DNA of 64,000 bases from DASRHD01 sp035485575 (lineage in GTDB: Bacteria; Verrucomicrobiota; Verrucomicrobiia; Opitutales; Opitutaceae): positions 62,001 to 126,000 of the forward strand of contig DATHNW010000008.1 of NCBI GenBank assembly GCA_035485575.1. Reading direction: 5' to 3'. Below, piece after piece: positions 53,444 through 61,083 of the stretch; the first letter of the stretch is position 1; the number at the start of each line of letters is the position of its first letter. The translations under genes and the position numbers were made by a program. The notes beneath the pieces are model-generated. The model searched no databases and was not told the origin of the DNA. It saw only the letters and a program-made list of their open reading frames with translations.

Positions 53444-54337
53444 ATGGCACACGTCAGCGTTCACTATAAAATCTATCTGACTGCCGGGCATCACCGGCAG
53501 CCGCGCAATGCCTCGGCCGAACTCGAGCCGAATCCCTCCAGCGAGGTTGATGTCACGAATCCCGGCAACATCACCCCGCTTTTCATTCCCCAGCTGCCGT
53601 TCACCTTCAATGGAAACACCGGCTTGGCGCAGCTGATGTTCTGGAGCGTCACCGATGGGACCAATGGGCAAGTGCTCCCGGCCGGTCCGCTCACCCAGGC
53701 GGTGGGTGCGAATCCTCTCACCATTACGGCCTGGTACATGCCGGTGGGCGGCCCGGGTGGTCCTGGTTCCCCGGCGATCATCGACGACGCTTTCTCCGCT
53801 GCGAAGGGCGACTTCATCGACGATACCTTCGTTACAGTGACGAGCGATCCGTCCCTGACGAGTCAGGCGAACGTCGTGGGCATTGTTCCCACCACCGTCG
53901 CCGAGACGCTGCAGGCCGCTGCCTCGGTGGCTTCGACGACCGAGCCGTTCTCAAAATGGATGGCCTTCGGCGCCGGAACGGCGAGCGGCAACACGCTCAA
54001 TGTGCCGGCCAATTCCATCGGCATCGCGATCGCGATCTACCAGCGGTCCAGTGTCGTGCTCAACCCGCCCAATGCCGGTGGCACCGTCTTCGGCACCATC
54101 TTCGGCGGTGTCGCGGTTGATGGCGGCGGCTGGATCGTCATCAACGGCATCCCGCACCCGGTTGATCCGTGGGGTCCGCTTATCTCGCGCCTGCTCCAGA
54201 GTTCGGCGGCGGCTTCCGCAGCCAAGACCATGGAGCCGAAGATCGGCCAGCAGGTGCGCCAGCTCGCGGCGCAGGATGCGATCATCGCGATCAAGCAGAT
54301 CACGACGGTCGTCGAGCGCCAGGTGACCGGCGGTTGA
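53444..54337 (+). CDS. Hypothetical protein, no recognised family
   Basis: 297 residues starting MAHVSVHYKIYLTAGHHRQP. AGGAG at 53434-53438 supports the start and good expression. There is no signal peptide. The sequence is rich in Pro, Gly, Thr and Val, with a GGPGGPGSP turn at ~103-111, beta-rich segments (DGGGWIVINGIPHPVDPWGP) and a helical C-terminus (RQLAAQDAIIAIKQITTVVE). A strong terminator follows. It could be a structural or secreted-by-other-route protein. I do not recognise it. Confidence 0.7.
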   Translation: MAHVSVHYKIYLTAGHHRQPRNASAELEPNPSSEVDVTNPGNITPLFIPQLPFTFNGNTGLAQLMFWSVTDGTNGQVLPAGPLTQAVGANPLTITAWYMPVGGPGGPGSPAIIDDAFSAAKGDFIDDTFVTVTSDPSLTSQANVVGIVPTTVAETLQAAASVASTTEPFSKWMAFGAGTASGNTLNVPANSIGIAIAIYQRSSVVLNPPNAGGTVFGTIFGGVAVDGGGWIVINGIPHPVDPWGPLISRLLQSSAAASAAKTMEPKIGQQVRQLAAQDAIIAIKQITTVVERQVTGG

Positions 54338-54365
54338 GCCCGACCCTCAGCCCTTTCGCACAAAA

Positions 54366-54394
54366 GCCCTCCGCTTGCGGGGGGCTTTTTTTTT
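54366..54394 (+). terminator. Rho-independent terminator
   Basis: GCCCTCCGC and GCGGGGGGC pair over 9 bp with one G-T pair and a short loop, followed by nine T bases. It ends the transcript of the 297-residue hypothetical protein. Confidence 0.9.
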
Positions 54395-54441
54395 CGTCCT
54401 GTCCGGCGCTTGACGCGGAAAACCTTCACCGCCTGCATGGA

Positions 54442-55662
54442 ATGCTTATGCGAATCCGTGCCTTTCAAGGACTCGTTCCACTTCCTGCCCACGCGACCGA
54501 GGTGGCCTGCGTGCCCTACGACGTCGTCAACGCCGCCGAAGCCGCCGCCCTGGCTGCAGGCAAGCCGCGCAGTCTTCTGCACGTTGACCGGGCGGAGATC
54601 GACCTGCCGGCGAAGACCGATCCGTACAGCGATGCTGTTTACGCGAAGGCGAGGGAAAACTTTCTCGCGCTGCAGCGCGACGGCGTGCTCGTGCGCGAGG
54701 CCGGCCCCAGCCTTTATGTTTACCAGCAGCAGATGGGGGCGCACCGCCAGCGCGGCCTGGTCGCGGTCTGCCACGTCGAGGACTACGACGCCGAGCTGAT
54801 CAAAAAGCACGAGAAGACACGCAAGGACAAGGAGGACGACCGCACGCACCTCATTGATACGCTGGGCGCCAACACCGGCCCGGTTTTCCTTACGTACCGC
54901 GACGAGGCGTCCGTCACCGCTTTGGTCGAGGCCAGGACCAGGGAGGCTCCGCTGCACGATTTCACCGCTCCCGATGGCATCCGCCACACCGTGTGGCGCA
55001 TCGCCGGCGGCGAGGAGTGGATCCGTGCGTTCGGCCGCGTGCCTGTGACTTACATCGCCGATGGCCATCATCGCGCTGCCAGCGCCGCGCGGGTCGCCCG
55101 CCTGCGGCGCGAACGCAATCCGCGCCATACCGGCGCCGAGGATTACAACTGGTTTCTCTGCGTGCTTTTTCCCGCCAGCGAACTGAAGATCCTGCCTTAC
55201 AACCGCATCGTGTTCGACCTCCACGGCCACACGCCCGCGGACTTTCTCGGCAAGGTGAAGGCCACCTTCGGCCTCGAGGAAAATGCGCCGCCTTCGCCGT
55301 CGGCCACCGGCCGGGTGAGCATGTACCTCGGCGGCAAATGGCACGGCCTGCGCTGCCCGGCCGACCCGAAGGCCGATCCCGTCGCGCGGCTCGATGTCAG
55401 CGTGCTGCAGGATAAGCTCCTTGCGCCGTTGCTCGGCATCGACGACCCGCGCACGAGCAAGCGCGTCGATTTCGTGGGCGGCATCCGCGGTCCGGACGAA
55501 CTCGTGAAGCGCGTCAACGCCGACGGTGGCGTGGCGTTTTCGATGTATCCCGTCACCATCGCGCAGCTCATGGACATCGCCGATGCGGGCCAGATCATGC
55601 CGCCGAAGAGCACTTGGTTCGAGCCGAAGCTGCGCTCCGGACTCTTCATTCATACATTTTAG
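54442..55662 (+). CDS. DUF1015 family protein
   Basis: 406 residues (400 if the in-frame ATG at 54448 is used). The start MRIRAFQGLVPLP and the blocks CVPYDVVN, YVYQQQ, THLIDTLGANTGPVFLTY, YIADGHHRAASA and VGGIRGPDELVKRV are typical of DUF1015, which is related to HPr kinase/ParB-like folds and often lies near serine synthesis genes. Its function is unknown. It sits after a strong terminator and before the NhaD-like antiporter. Confidence 0.88.
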   Translation: MLMRIRAFQGLVPLPAHATEVACVPYDVVNAAEAAALAAGKPRSLLHVDRAEIDLPAKTDPYSDAVYAKARENFLALQRDGVLVREAGPSLYVYQQQMGAHRQRGLVAVCHVEDYDAELIKKHEKTRKDKEDDRTHLIDTLGANTGPVFLTYRDEASVTALVEARTREAPLHDFTAPDGIRHTVWRIAGGEEWIRAFGRVPVTYIADGHHRAASAARVARLRRERNPRHTGAEDYNWFLCVLFPASELKILPYNRIVFDLHGHTPADFLGKVKATFGLEENAPPSPSATGRVSMYLGGKWHGLRCPADPKADPVARLDVSVLQDKLLAPLLGIDDPRTSKRVDFVGGIRGPDELVKRVNADGGVAFSMYPVTIAQLMDIADAGQIMPPKSTWFEPKLRSGLFIHTF

Positions 55663-55835
55663 GTTGGTCTTCGGAGGTTAACGCAAAGACGCAGAGGCGC
55701 GAAGGTCGGGAGTCCTGCCTGCGGAATTTTTCCTGGATTCCTGGTTTCCCGCTTAAATTTGGTTTCGATTTTCCACTATCGCCAGCCGGCTCACCTTGAC
55801 CGTGCCGCGCCATGGCCATTGCATGAAGCTTCTTC

Positions 55836-57179
55836 ATGCCGCATCCAACCATGCTGCCGGCCACTGCTGACGCCGCCGGTCTTCCGCTCTGGCTCATGGC
55901 GCCGTTTGTGCTGCTGCTGCTGCTCATCGCGGCGATGCCGCTCACGCCGCCGCGCCTGAAACATTGGTGGGAGCACAATTATCCGCTGGTCGCGATCGGG
56001 CTCGGCCTGGCGGTTGCCGGGTATTACTTATGGCGGGTGCCGTCGGGGGGCGCCGCGCTGGGACACGCGCTGCATGAATATTTTTCCTTCATCGCGCTCA
56101 TCGGCTCGCTCTTTGTCGTGGCGGGCGGCATCCACCTCAAGGTCGTGGGCGAAACGACGCCGTGGAAAAACGCCGTCTTCCTCGCGGTCGGAGCCGTGGT
56201 GGCGAATCTTATCGGCACGACGGGCGCATCGATGGTGTTCATCCGGCCGTGGATCCGGATGAACAAGATCCGCATCGGCACCTACCACATCGTCTTTTTC
56301 ATCTTCATCGTGTCGAATTGCGGTGGCGCGCTCACGCCCATCGGCGATCCGCCGCTTTTTCTCGGCTACCTGCGCGGTGTGCCGTTTTTCTGGCTGATCG
56401 GCCGCGTCTGGCCGGCGTGGGCGTTTACGATCGCGGCGTTACTCGCCATTTTCTACGTGTTCGATCGCCGCGGCTTCAGGCGCATGCCGGAGCCGCTCCA
56501 GGCTGGGGTGAGGAAGACGCACGACACCTTCCGCCTCGACGGCAAGCGCAATCTCGCCCTGCTGCTCGTTGTGGTTGGCGCGGTCTTTCTGCCCGAGACT
56601 TATTTTGTCCGCGAACTTGCGATGCTCGCCGCCGCAGCCGTCTCCTATTTCTTCACCCCTAAGGCGGTGCACGTGGAAAACCACTTCCACTTCGGCCCGA
56701 TCAAGGAGGTGGCCTTTCTTTTCCTTGGTATTTTCACGACCATGATGCCTGCGCTCAATTACCTCGAGCAGCACGGCCACGAATTCGGCCTCAGCCGGCC
56801 CGGGCAGTATTATTTTACCGGTGGTGCGCTCTCGGCGGCCCTCGACAACGCGCCCACCTACGTGAATTTTCTACGCTTGGCCGAGGCGACGTTTGTCGAG
56901 GCCACGCCGGCCGAGCAGGCCGATACCGGGGGAGGGAGCTACGACCGGCGCGCGGTGCATATCCTGCTCGAGACGCATCCGGCCATCGTCCTCGCCATCA
57001 GTCTTGGCGCTGTGTTCTTCGGCGCGATGACCTATCTGGGTAACGGCCCCAACTTCATGGTGAAGTCCATCGCGCACGACGCCGGCGTGCGCACGCCGAG
57101 TTTTTTCGGCTACATCCTGAAATACAGCCTGCCGATTTTGCTGCCGATCCTGGCGCTCGTCGGGTGGCTGTTTTTGTAA
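55836..57179 (+). CDS. NhaD-like sodium:proton antiporter
   Basis: 447 residues with about 12 membrane segments. The ion transporter superfamily signatures are FIALIGSLFVVAGGIHL, NLIGTTGASMVFIRP and FIFIVSNCGGALTPIGDPPLFLG, all typical of NhaD/arsenite-permease-like carriers. It probably exchanges Na+ or Li+ for protons. The last 62 codons plus stop are repeated as a diverged copy at 63172-63357. The gene starts at the ATG 55836 (MPHPTMLP); an alternative is the fifth residue Met five codons later. Confidence 0.85.
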   Translation: MPHPTMLPATADAAGLPLWLMAPFVLLLLLIAAMPLTPPRLKHWWEHNYPLVAIGLGLAVAGYYLWRVPSGGAALGHALHEYFSFIALIGSLFVVAGGIHLKVVGETTPWKNAVFLAVGAVVANLIGTTGASMVFIRPWIRMNKIRIGTYHIVFFIFIVSNCGGALTPIGDPPLFLGYLRGVPFFWLIGRVWPAWAFTIAALLAIFYVFDRRGFRRMPEPLQAGVRKTHDTFRLDGKRNLALLLVVVGAVFLPETYFVRELAMLAAAAVSYFFTPKAVHVENHFHFGPIKEVAFLFLGIFTTMMPALNYLEQHGHEFGLSRPGQYYFTGGALSAALDNAPTYVNFLRLAEATFVEATPAEQADTGGGSYDRRAVHILLETHPAIVLAISLGAVFFGAMTYLGNGPNFMVKSIAHDAGVRTPSFFGYILKYSLPILLPILALVGWLFL

Positions 57180-57190
57180 CGCCGGGATCT

Positions 57191-57253
57191 ACTTTGCAGG
57201 CGCTGCCAGGTCCTGTTATCATCAACCTGATTAAATCTGGCAGCGCGCAAAGT
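57191..57253. repeat. Long inverted repeat after the antiporter
   Basis: ACTTTGCAGGCGCTGCCAG (57191-57209) pairs with CTGGCAGCGCGCAAAGT (57237-57253) across 27 bases; 10 bp (GCGCTGCCAG) pair perfectly and ACTTTGC extends the stem after a 2-base bulge. It starts 11 bp after the antiporter stop. It may be a terminator-like barrier, an extragenic palindrome or the scar of a small element. Confidence 0.55.
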
Positions 57254-57274
57254 CCGATTGGAAACGGGTTTCTA

Positions 57275-57295
57275 TAAAATAGTTAAACTATTTTA
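57275..57295. promoter_or_regulatory. 21-bp palindrome upstream of the two-component genes
   Basis: TAAAATAGTT-A-AACTATTTTA is a perfect palindrome with 10-bp arms about 127 bp before the kinase start. It could be an operator or a protein-binding site for regulation of the kinase-regulator operon or of the antiporter. Confidence 0.5.
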
Positions 57296-57370
57296 GCTTA
57301 ATCGGTTGTCGACCCGTAGATTCGACCACACATGACCAAAAATTATGCATATTAAAAGGTCTTTGGAATG

Positions 57371-57394
57371 ATTAATGCTAGATGAAATTAATGC
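57371..57394. promoter_or_regulatory. Direct repeats upstream of the kinase
   Basis: Two copies of ATTAATGC (57371-57378 and 57387-57394) are spaced 16 bp start to start, 29 bp before the kinase ATG. OmpR/KdpE-type regulators bind direct repeats, so these may be autoregulatory sites. Confidence 0.4.
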
Positions 57395-57422
57395 ATTTTT
57401 AATCTGATGACTTAACTCAACT

Positions 57423-58484
57423 ATGTACGGCGCCAAATCAACGCCCCCGGCCGTCCGCAGTGTCATTTGGGATTATATCGAAGCCTTGGGAGTCATTGCG
57501 CTCGTCACCGTGGTTGGCTGGTTTACGCCGCTCAACTATCATGCATTCGGGTATATCTACCTGCTCGCGGTTGTAGCGCTGAGCCTGCACATCAGGCGAT
57601 GGCCGGTTCTTGTCGGAGCGGTTGTAAGTGGCTTGGTCTGGAACTTCGTCTTCGTGCCGCCCAGGCTTTCTTTTTCGGTTCTTCATTTTGATGACGGCCT
57701 GTTGCTCGGCAGCTATTTTGTCGTCGCCATGATCGGCAGCCAGCTGGCGGCGTTGCGCTCCGCTGATGATCGGGCAAAGCTGCTCGCGGAATCCGAGCGC
57801 ATGCACCAGACCCTGCTTGACAGTGTCGCGCATGAATTGAAGACGCCGATCGCCGGTTTTCGCTCCGCGGTGGACCAGCTTGGCACCCACGACCCCGCCA
57901 AACGCGCCTACTTGATCGAGGAGATTCGCATCGCCTTGCATCGCTTGGACAGCCTTGTTGGAAACCTGCTTAATCAGACCCGCCTGGAATCGGGCATGTT
58001 AAAGCCGCAAATGGATTGGTGTGATGCCAACGATCTGGTGGCCTCAGCTCACCGGGCGGTGGGATGCCGGATGGAGGGCCATCCCCTGATGGTCGAAATT
58101 CCGGCTGATTTTCCGATCCTGCAGGCCGACGCCGTGCTCATGGAGCAGGCGATCTCCCATTTGTTGCTCAATGCGGCCGTGCACACTCCCGCTCCCGGAC
58201 GGATCCGGGTGGGGGCGAGCACGAAGGAAGACTCCAGGCAGGTGTTTATCTCGGTGACAGATGAAGGCCCTGGCTTGCCCGTCCAGCTGCGTGACAGAAT
58301 CTTTGACAAATTCAGCCAGGGTCCGACGGGACGGAAACAAGGGCTCGGCCTCGGGCTTTCCATTGTTCGCGGGTTTATGCTCGCCCAAGGGGGCGAGGTC
58401 TCGGTCGAATCACCACCGGAAGGCGGCGCACGCTTTATTCTCTCCCTCCCTTATGTGAAATTCGAATCTGTGCCAAACGGATGA
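57423..58484 (+). CDS. KdpD-like sensor histidine kinase, shortened form
   Basis: 353 residues. About four membrane helices of a DUF4118 module (residues ~18-112, ending LGSYFVVAMIGSQLAALRSA) lead into a HisKA domain with His137 in LLDSVAHELKTPIAGFRSAV and a HATPase domain (ISHLLLNAAVHTPAPGRIRV, DEGPGL, GLGLSIVRGFMLAQGG). Classic KdpD has ~500 extra N-terminal residues (KdpD and USP domains), which are missing here. The kdpFABC pump genes are absent from the window. The stop overlaps the regulator start by ATGA. The setting suggests control of the flanking ion carriers. Confidence 0.88.
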   Translation: MYGAKSTPPAVRSVIWDYIEALGVIALVTVVGWFTPLNYHAFGYIYLLAVVALSLHIRRWPVLVGAVVSGLVWNFVFVPPRLSFSVLHFDDGLLLGSYFVVAMIGSQLAALRSADDRAKLLAESERMHQTLLDSVAHELKTPIAGFRSAVDQLGTHDPAKRAYLIEEIRIALHRLDSLVGNLLNQTRLESGMLKPQMDWCDANDLVASAHRAVGCRMEGHPLMVEIPADFPILQADAVLMEQAISHLLLNAAVHTPAPGRIRVGASTKEDSRQVFISVTDEGPGLPVQLRDRIFDKFSQGPTGRKQGLGLGLSIVRGFMLAQGGEVSVESPPEGGARFILSLPYVKFESVPNG

Positions 58485-59200
58485 ATATTGAACGCAAGGC
58501 CGACATACTTTTGGTCGACGACGAAGGGCAGATTCGTCGCTTGTTGCGCTACGCGCTTGAAGAGGCTGGCTACAATGTGCGTGAAGCCGAGACCGGCCGC
58601 ATTGCCTTGGGCGAAATCGCGCTTCAGCCGCCTGACTTGGTGATTTTGGACTTGGGTCTGCCTGATGCTTCAGGGGTGGATGTCCTGCGCGCCATGCGAC
58701 CCCAGTGCTCCGCGCCCGTATTGATTCTCAGCGTCCTTGGGCACGAGAAAAGCAAGATCGCTGCCTTGGACGCCGGTGCCGATGATTATCTGGTCAAGCC
58801 TTTCAGCAGTGGAGAGCTGCTCGCCCATTTGCGCGCGCTTTTGCGCCGGATCCATGCGCCCGTGGCGGTCGAAAAACATTTGTCCTTTGGCCCCATCCAG
58901 ATCGATCTGGTTCGGAGCCGGGTCTTGTGCGGCGGCCGTGAGGTCAAGTTGACCAAATTGGAATATAAGCTGTTGCGATTGCTGGTCGTGAATCACGACA
59001 AGGTTTTGACCCATCGTTTCATCCTGAACGAGCTATGGGGCCCGATGGCGACGCAAAACACCAACTACTTGCGCATCTATATGATGCGGCTGCGCAGAAA
59101 ACTGGGTGAAGCCGTGGATTCATCGGGCCATTTCCAGACGGAATCCGGCGTTGGCTACCGGTTCGTGAGCGAGCCGGCGCCTGGCGGCTACGTGCTATAG
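58481..59200 (+). CDS. KdpE-like response regulator (OmpR/PhoB family)
   Basis: 239 residues. The receiver domain has the phosphoacceptor Asp57 (LVILDLGLPD), acidic pocket DDE at 13-15 and Lys106 (DYLVKPFSSGEL). The winged-helix C-terminus ends RLRRKLGEAVDSSGHFQTES then GVGYRFV. It is translationally coupled to the kinase. Its stop overlaps tail-to-tail with the following antiporter on the other strand. Confidence 0.92.
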   Translation: MNIERKADILLVDDEGQIRRLLRYALEEAGYNVREAETGRIALGEIALQPPDLVILDLGLPDASGVDVLRAMRPQCSAPVLILSVLGHEKSKIAALDAGADDYLVKPFSSGELLAHLRALLRRIHAPVAVEKHLSFGPIQIDLVRSRVLCGGREVKLTKLEYKLLRLLVVNHDKVLTHRFILNELWGPMATQNTNYLRIYMMRLRRKLGEAVDSSGHFQTESGVGYRFVSEPAPGGYVL

Positions 59201-60673
59201 CAGCATGAACGCAACCGACATGATCAGGGTGGGCACGAGGGCGGCCACCAGCAATTTGATCGGCGATACCCCCTCCGGAAAAAACCGCTGAAGAATCGCT
59301 TGGCCGGCAGGGTTTGGCGCATTGGCGATCACAGTCAGACCGCCGCCGGTGACGGCGCCTGCCACGACCGCGTATTTGAAACCTTCGGTGAATCCCGGGA
59401 CCAGCGTTGCCAGATAGGTGATGGCTGCATTGTCATTGAAGCCGGTGAGAATCGTCGCGCCGACAAAGAGAGGTATCCGGCCAAGACTTTTCAAAACCGG
59501 CTCGAGCCACCAGCTTTGCAGGCCGCCGTGCACCACGAGGCCGGCAAGGAAAAAACCGACCAGGAGCGGTGGCCTGAGATCGAGTTTTTTCTGGTAGTGG
59601 GCGGTGGCTTGGCTGAAGGCCAGGAAGAAAAGAAAGCCGCCGATAAAAAGGGCGGGATAATGCGCCACGCGCACAATGAAGATCATAAACACAACCTGAA
59701 CCGCGATGATCCACATCGGAATGTAAGCTCCGCCGCCCTGGGTCAGGGCGCGTCCCATCTGCAGATGCGCCTTGTCCAGCGCTGTGAATTCCTTCCGAAA
59801 AATAAAATAGTAGAGGATGGTGGACCAGACAATTCCGGTGAACGCCTTCCAGCCGAAATGGAAGAACATATAAGCCATGTCCCAATGCCAGGGGCCGGCC
59901 GCCATCACCATGGGAGGCGCGGCAAAGTTGGTCAGCGTTCCGCCGACCGAGACATTTACAAAAAGCAGGCCGATGGTGGCATAGCTTAGCCTGGCCGACG
60001 GCCGGTAGTGATAAAATTGCCGCGCAAGAAGAAGGGCGGAAATCGTCATGGCGCCCGGTTCGGTGATGAAAGAGCCAAGCAGCGGGCCGATGATGAGAAT
60101 GGCCAGCCACCAGGCCCCGACGGTCGCGCCGCCGAGGGCAGCGACCAGGGACAGGCAACGCTCGGCGAACCGCATCATCGGCCGGGTCGACGCGAGCGCC
60201 ATGATGACCATGACGAACATCGGTTCGGTGAAGTCCACGCGATGCCCCACGTAGTCGATCGCGGTGCCCCAGCTTTTATTGATGGTGATTGCGATCATCA
60301 GCACCACGGCCCAGATGCCAAAAACCGCCTCGACTTCGCTGAGAAAATGCAGGATCTGGCCTCCGAAACTGACTTCCTCAATTTCATTGCGGTCGTCGTC
60401 GACGACCGGCGGCCGCTCCGCCTTGGGCGAAGCCCGGTGTTTCGCTTCAACCTGATGCGCCCAATGCCGAAACTTGGGGGTCAGGAAGGTGTGAACGATC
60501 GCCAGGAAAAAGATGATGGTGGCGACAAGATTGAATGGATCGGCATGAATCCGGTCAGCCAAAGCCTGCGCCAAGCCTCCGTTCGAAAATGGAGGATAGC
60601 TATCCAGAGGCAGTGGAAAATCACTGCCGGCGGTCTCAATGACCGCCACAAAATGGGCAAGGGGAAAGATCAA
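59195..60673 (-). CDS. Putative Na+/H+ antiporter (Na_H_antiport_3-like)
   Basis: About 492 residues with roughly 11-12 membrane helices. Blocks such as GPLLGSFITEPGAMTISALL, VNVSVGGTLTNFAAPPMVMA and GFNDNAAITYLATLVPG are characteristic of the PF07399-type putative antiporters. I prefer the TTG at 60673, which overlaps the upstream gene's stop as TTGA, over the ATG at 60745 that would overlap by 76 bases. It is the second antiporter in this segment and of a different family from the first. Confidence 0.8.
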   Translation of the reverse strand: MIFPLAHFVAVIETAGSDFPLPLDSYPPFSNGGLAQALADRIHADPFNLVATIIFFLAIVHTFLTPKFRHWAHQVEAKHRASPKAERPPVVDDDRNEIEEVSFGGQILHFLSEVEAVFGIWAVVLMIAITINKSWGTAIDYVGHRVDFTEPMFVMVIMALASTRPMMRFAERCLSLVAALGGATVGAWWLAILIIGPLLGSFITEPGAMTISALLLARQFYHYRPSARLSYATIGLLFVNVSVGGTLTNFAAPPMVMAAGPWHWDMAYMFFHFGWKAFTGIVWSTILYYFIFRKEFTALDKAHLQMGRALTQGGGAYIPMWIIAVQVVFMIFIVRVAHYPALFIGGFLFFLAFSQATAHYQKKLDLRPPLLVGFFLAGLVVHGGLQSWWLEPVLKSLGRIPLFVGATILTGFNDNAAITYLATLVPGFTEGFKYAVVAGAVTGGGLTVIANAPNPAGQAILQRFFPEGVSPIKLLVAALVPTLIMSVAFMLL

Positions 60674-60990
60674 GTCAGACGCTGCCGCAGTTGCTTGAAC
60701 AGAACCCAGCCGTATCCCGCTGCCAGGCCACCGGAAACCCACCATTGCGTGCCGGCCGAAAAAAGCAGCGGACAGATGATCTGAATAATAATAAGGGCGA
60801 TCAAAAGGTAGGCCACGCGCGTGCCTGAACCAGGCATGAGGGACCAGCCGCTGACCAACTTGCCTTCCTGTTGGCGCTTCTCATGGCGGCGGCGGGCGGC
60901 ATCCTGGATCAGGCCAAAGCCAAGACCGATGACTACGCCGACCAGCACCGCGACCGAGGATTGAAAAACATCTGCCAGGTGGATTTCCAT
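60670..60990 (-). CDS. Small membrane protein coupled to the antiporter
   Basis: 106 residues with three hydrophobic stretches: SSVAVLVGVVIGLGFGLI, VAYLLIALIIIQIICPLLF and WWVSGGLAAGYGWVLF. A basic loop follows the first (RRRHEKRQQEGK). The stop overlaps the antiporter start as TTGA. No family is recognised, and it could be an accessory subunit of the antiporter. It lies 93 bp downstream of the ammonium transporter gene, on the same strand. Confidence 0.7.
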   Translation of the reverse strand: MEIHLADVFQSSVAVLVGVVIGLGFGLIQDAARRRHEKRQQEGKLVSGWSLMPGSGTRVAYLLIALIIIQIICPLLFSAGTQWWVSGGLAAGYGWVLFKQLRQRLT

Positions 60991-61083
60991 AAAGGGATTA
61001 TCGTTGAAGGTTTGATCTTACAAATTGAATGGCTGCGCGAACGTCAGCGTATCGCGCAGCCATGCGTCGGATGGCAATTCGAA

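Noticed and set aside
54037..55653. 538-codon minus-strand frame opposite the DUF1015 gene
   Set aside because: DUF1015 motifs are clear on the plus strand, and the reverse frame also reads through a terminator hairpin.
57423..59200. A canonical kdpFABC-kdpDE potassium system
   Set aside because: No kdpF, A, B or C gene is present and the kinase lacks the large N-terminal KdpD/USP region.
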